Shown here piece by piece: positions 7,638-9,828 of a stretch of DNA of 9,828 nt. A program made the position numbers and the translations under genes. How positions within the stretch are numbered: position 1 is the first letter of the stretch; each line of letters opens with the position of its first letter. The DNA lies in assembly GCA_003646875.1 (NCBI GenBank), contig QMLT01000047.1, positions 1 through 9,828 of the forward strand, given 5' to 3'. Below the pieces are notes generated by a model. It saw nothing but the letters and a program-made list of their open reading frames with translations, searched no databases and was not told the DNA's origin. Source of the stretch: Deltaproteobacteria bacterium (GTDB lineage Bacteria > Desulfobacterota > DSM-4660 > Desulfatiglandales > B25-G16).

Positions 7638-8105
7638 ATGAACACAACAAACCCAATAATCTTTGTGGCTGATACAATGCTTGGCAAATTAGCCAGATAC
7701 TTAAGGATTATGGGATATGACACCTTTTACCAGACGAGCTATCCAGATCAGAGATTATCCGAGTTGGTTAAGGAGGGAAGGATTCTCCTGACAAGGAATC
7801 ATGAAACTGCAAACCAGTATTTAAATTCTATCTTTGTTGACTGCGATCTGGTGAAAGATCAATTAAAGGCAGTTGACAAATCACTAAAACTTACGCGGGA
7901 TCGAAGAGACTGGTTCACCAGGTGTATTGTCTGTAATTCACCCCTATCCAAGGCTGAATTAGAAGTAGCGCGGCAAAATGTCCCTGATTTTGTTTTCTCT
8001 AAGTATCATGAAAGGATTGTTTTTTGCCCAACATGTAAACGATTTTACTGGCCAGGTAGTCATAGAGAACGGATGGTAGAAAGATTAACGGATTGGGGAT
8101 ATTGA
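7638..8105 (+). CDS. Mut7-C domain protein (PIN-like fold with zinc ribbon), putative RNase
   Basis: The product is 155 residues from ATG 7638. The N-terminal half has the Mut7-C signature: ADTMLGKLARYLRIMGYDT (11-29), with Asp12 as the first expected acidic residue, then ELVKEGRILLTRNHE (42-56). The C-terminal half carries a zinc ribbon with two CxxC pairs (Cys96/Cys99 in CIVC and Cys130/Cys133 in CPTC) and ends in the typical YWPGSHRERM segment. The domain is named after the C-terminal part of animal Mut-7 and is predicted to be a PIN-type RNase. Bacterial members are poorly characterised. The common LTRDR motif reads LTRNH here, so one expected acidic residue (position 54) is Asn and activity may be reduced. 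A TTG at 7602 in the same frame would add 12 residues. Neither start has a good ribosome site. The gene stands alone before a terminator, convergent to folD. Confidence 0.82.
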   Translation: MNTTNPIIFVADTMLGKLARYLRIMGYDTFYQTSYPDQRLSELVKEGRILLTRNHETANQYLNSIFVDCDLVKDQLKAVDKSLKLTRDRRDWFTRCIVCNSPLSKAELEVARQNVPDFVFSKYHERIVFCPTCKRFYWPGSHRERMVERLTDWGY

Positions 8106-8164
8106 ATCTAACTCTCGCATACGTAACTTCTTAATAATTTAAATTGTGCTCAAGATTGCATAGA

Positions 8165-8200
8165 AAAGGCGTGTACTTCGGAAAGAGAATACACGCCTTT
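8165..8200. terminator. Hairpin terminator between the convergent Mut7-C and folD genes
   Basis: AAAGGCGTGTA (8165-8175) and TACACGCCTTT (8190-8200) form a perfect 11-bp stem around a 14-base loop. It lies 8 bp past the folD stop and 59 bp past the Mut7-C stop. Read from the folD side, the stem ends in CCTTTTCTAT, a short U-tract typical of an intrinsic terminator. From the plus side the stem is followed by an A/T-rich run without a long U-tract, so it is best as the folD terminator and may also serve the other gene. Confidence 0.8.
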
Positions 8201-8208
8201 AAAATATA

Positions 8209-9117
8209 TTATGCAATTCCTAAATGGAACTTAAGGGAACGGAGGGTATTTTTCATAAGCATGGTAATAGTCATGGGTCCAACGCCGCCAGGAACAGGGG
8301 TAATATAGCCAGCAATCTCTTTTGCCTTATCAAAATCAACATCACCCTTTAGGATTGCAATCTTCTTGCCTGTCTTCTCACTAATCTTCTCACCAACCCT
8401 ATTTACACCAACGTCTATAACGCATGCACCGGGCTTTATCCACTCGGGTTTAACCAGGCCAGGCACACCAGCGGCAACCACCAGGATATCGGCCCTCTTG
8501 CAGTGAAATGCCAAATCCTTTGTCCTTGTGTGAGCCACTGTTACCGTAGCATTAGCTCCTGGGGCCTTTTGTAATAATATATTGGCAATAGGTTTTCCTA
8601 CAATATTAGATCTACCTACAACTACAACTTCAGCGCCCTCTATTTCCACTCCAGACCTGACAATCAACTCCTGAATACCGGCTGGGGTGCAAGGAAGGAA
8701 TTTTGCCTCTCCACCACCTATCATTAATCTACCGACATTGACCGGATGGAACCCGTCCACATCTTTATCCGGGTCAATCGCATTGAGGATCTTTTTTTCA
8801 TCAATACCTTTAGGCAGTGGGAGTTGAACAAGGATACCATGAATAGAGTCATCCTTATTGTATTTGTCTATGAGTGCAAGCAGGTCCTTTTCGGAAATGT
8901 CTTCTGGCTGATTATCTTGCACCTCTTTGAATCCAAGACTTTGGGCTGTTCGAACCTTTGATGTAACATAGGAAATCGATGCTGGATTTTTACCAACAAG
9001 AATTGTTACTAGGCCAGGTACAACACCACGTTCTTCCTTGATCTTCTCGACCTCTTCCTTGAGCTCTTTTAGAATCTCATCTCTTACTTCTGTTCCCTTT
9101 ATTATTTTGGCAGTCAT
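8209..9117 (-). CDS. folD: FolD: methylenetetrahydrofolate dehydrogenase / methenyltetrahydrofolate cyclohydrolase
   Basis: FolD is a bifunctional cytoplasmic enzyme of one-carbon metabolism. It interconverts 5,10-methylene-, 5,10-methenyl- and 10-formyl-tetrahydrofolate using NAD(P). The 302-residue protein has the usual length. The catalytic set is intact and falls at the same numbers as in the E. coli enzyme: Tyr50 and Lys54 in SYVTSK, Gln98 in GILVQLPLP, Asp121 in DVDGFHPVN. The nucleotide-binding domain shows VVVGRSNIVGKP (165-176), ADILVVAAG and IDVGVNR, and the protein closes with the family signature TPVPGGVGPMT (273-283). I chose ATG 9117 because AAGGAGA (9130-9124 on the minus strand) sits 6 bases upstream; an in-frame TTG at 9123 is too close to that site. 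The gene is monocistronic, converging on the Mut7-C gene with a shared hairpin. Nothing unusual is seen in the protein. Confidence 0.97.
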   Translation of the reverse strand: MTAKIIKGTEVRDEILKELKEEVEKIKEERGVVPGLVTILVGKNPASISYVTSKVRTAQSLGFKEVQDNQPEDISEKDLLALIDKYNKDDSIHGILVQLPLPKGIDEKKILNAIDPDKDVDGFHPVNVGRLMIGGGEAKFLPCTPAGIQELIVRSGVEIEGAEVVVVGRSNIVGKPIANILLQKAPGANATVTVAHTRTKDLAFHCKRADILVVAAGVPGLVKPEWIKPGACVIDVGVNRVGEKISEKTGKKIAILKGDVDFDKAKEIAGYITPVPGGVGPMTITMLMKNTLRSLKFHLGIA

Positions 9118-9123
9118 CTTCAA

Positions 9124-9130
9124 TCTCCTT
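9124..9130 (-). promoter_or_regulatory. Ribosome binding site of folD
   Basis: On the minus strand AAGGAGA lies 6 bases before ATG 9117. It is the strongest Shine-Dalgarno match in the window and decides the ATG over the TTG two codons earlier. Confidence 0.8.
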
Positions 9131-9137
9131 TCTTTAT

Positions 9138-9166
9138 TTAAAATAAACGTAACTAATCAGGTTCAA
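9138..9166 (-). promoter_or_regulatory. Possible weak promoter for folD
   Basis: On the minus strand TTGAAC (9166-9161) is followed by 17 bases and TTTTAA (9143-9138). The first box is a fair -35 match. The second matches the -10 consensus at only 3/6 positions, inside a general A/T-rich stretch. The location just upstream of a monocistronic gene is right, but the match is weak. Confidence 0.25.
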
Positions 9167-9172
9167 AGTTCC

Positions 9173-9212
9173 GGGGTTCACGCCTGCCGTCCGGCGGGAA
9201 GGTGTGAACCCC
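9173..9212. repeat. Long palindrome (hairpin) upstream of folD, copy 1 of a shared core
   Basis: GGGGTTCAC (9173-9181) pairs perfectly with GTGAACCCC (9204-9212). Inside, CCTGCCG (9183-9189) pairs with CGGCGGG (9192-9198) with one T-G wobble, leaving a small bulge on one side. It is GC-rich in an A/T-rich setting and is not followed by a T-tract on either strand, so it looks more like a dispersed palindromic repeat than a terminator. Its core, CACGCCTGCCGT-N2-GGCGGG, recurs at 9456-9475. Confidence 0.6.
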
Positions 9213-9445
9213 TGGCCCAGACCTGGCTTATATACCGAATAGACTGATCAGAGCATGTACCCCTTTATAGACTTAACAGGCTCATTCAAGCATGTCGCAC
9301 CAGGGCGGGCTCGAACCTGACAACTTGAGTAACTACAAGTAAAGTATTAATACTAAGCCCTTCTTCTATGACAGGATTTATTTGATAAGTTCGATACCAT
9401 AAATAGATACAAATATCAAACCCTAAAATGAAAAACCCGACTCTT

Positions 9446-9502
9446 TAGCCACAGACACGCCTGCCGTATGGCGGGCAGGGCCTGAGTCCCGTAGTTCGGG
9501 AC
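9446..9502. repeat. Second palindromic repeat cluster with an AGCCACA arm
   Basis: The stretch opens with TTAGCCACAGACAC, a shortened copy of the arm also found at the right end of the 6586-6792 element. It runs directly into GCCTGCC-GTAT-GGCGGGC (9459-9476), a 7-bp stem with one T-G wobble. The 20-base core matches the 9179-9198 palindrome except for the two central bases. A second hairpin, GTCCCG-TAGTT-CGGGAC (9486-9502), follows 9 bases later. All of this is seen directly; membership of a genome-wide repeat family is inferred. Confidence 0.55.
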
Positions 9503-9747
9503 GATGGTGGGTAGCAACAAATATTGAAGCTGACTTATTATTGATTTTGGCATAAAACCATAATTCAAAAAACCTGGATATGATAACAAAATATCAGCCT
9601 TCCAGCCCGACTCCGTCCCACAGAACAAATTCAAAAAGTAACTTCTCAATAAGTTGGGGTATCTGTCAGGCAATAAGGCACAACAAGGCCTACATAAAGT
9701 TAGTAAGCATGGGTATGTCTTTTTTTGCTCCATGCCCTTAATAAATA

Positions 9748-9767
9748 GGGGGCATCAGCGTGCCCCC
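9748..9767. repeat. GC-rich hairpin near the right edge
   Basis: GGGGGCA (9748-9754) and TGCCCCC (9761-9767) form a perfect 7-bp stem with a 6-base loop. No T-tract follows on either strand and no gene ends nearby inside the window. It could be a terminator remnant or another intergenic palindrome. Confidence 0.4.
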
Positions 9768-9828
9768 ATAAATCGGCTCGCACGTGCAACGTGGATTTTA
9801 CTATTATGCGACTTGTCGGTTGGTGTCC

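Larger units (their letters stand above)
9124..9828. other. Repeat-rich stretch without a supported gene
   Basis: About 700 bp upstream of folD holds no reading frame with recognisable protein features. The longest frame (minus strand, 9733-9416, 105 codons) has no matching family, no well-placed ribosome site, and runs through the palindromic cluster at 9446-9502, so I treat it as chance. The stretch contains the listed hairpins, an 8-base direct repeat CCCGACTC (9436-9443 and 9606-9613), and the short palindrome GCACGTGC (9780-9787). No tRNA cloverleaf, CRISPR repeat or origin-like iteron set was found by eye. Confidence 0.5.

Noticed and set aside
9290..9375. tRNA-like 3' end on the minus strand (GGTTCGAGCCCGCC followed by CTGGTGCG)
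   Set aside because: The T-loop-like word is present, but the T stem pairs at only two of the four outer-to-inner positions checked. No matching 5' acceptor strand, D arm or anticodon arm was found upstream. At most it could be a chance match or a tRNA fragment.
9416..9733. 105-codon minus-strand frame
   Set aside because: No recognised domain. The only ribosome-site-like bases touch the ATG, and its last third is the translation of the palindromic repeat cluster.
9748..9767. GC-rich hairpin as an intrinsic terminator
   Set aside because: No T-tract follows on either strand and no gene ends beside it in the window, so it is listed only as a palindrome.

Overview
The window is 9.8 kb of AT-rich bacterial chromosome. 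It carries a packed plus-strand run of housekeeping and cell-envelope genes, one convergent gene, and about 700 bp of repeat-rich non-coding DNA at the right edge. A SurA-type periplasmic chaperone, two probable lipoproteins and LolB-like lipoprotein chemistry indicate a Gram-negative (diderm) organism. The combination of a sigma-32-family factor, RodZ, a large TPR lipoprotein and a Mut7-C protein, plus intergenic repeats beginning AGCCACAA, reminds me of Desulfobacterota (former Deltaproteobacteria). That assignment is an inference and was not tested.

Layout, left to right: (1) the 3' end of a PpiC-type peptidyl-prolyl isomerase gene (1-609), overlapping a complete SurA-like chaperone gene (596-1570), followed 1 bp later by a RodZ-like membrane protein gene (1572-2465). 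(2) tyrS, tyrosyl-tRNA synthetase, with a TTG start (2516-3751). (3) A recognisable sigma-70-type promoter (3753-3781) that should drive an rpoH-like sigma factor gene (3826-4803). This gene overlaps a TPR-repeat lipoprotein gene (4796-6544). (4) A repeat element of about 205 bp (6586-6792) between the TPR gene and a LolB/DUF4292-like lipoprotein gene (6778-7569). The right arm of the element appears to supply that gene's start codon. (5) A Mut7-C-type protein with a zinc ribbon (7638-8105), then a strong hairpin terminator (8165-8200) shared with the convergent folD gene (9117-8209, minus strand). (6) A right-hand non-coding region (9124-9828) with three palindromes, two of which share a core sequence, and a second copy of part of the AGCCACA arm.

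Taken together, most genes serve outer-membrane and periplasm biogenesis (SurA-type folding factors, RodZ, TPR lipoprotein, LolB-like lipoprotein), with a heat-shock-type sigma factor in the middle of the run. tyrS, folD and the Mut7-C gene are unrelated housekeeping functions. I see no defence system, CRISPR array, prophage, rRNA or convincing tRNA. I do not think the window contains a new multi-gene system. The points most worth a second look are the repeat element sitting on the lipoprotein start and the reciprocal loss of catalytic-type features in the two tandem parvulin proteins.
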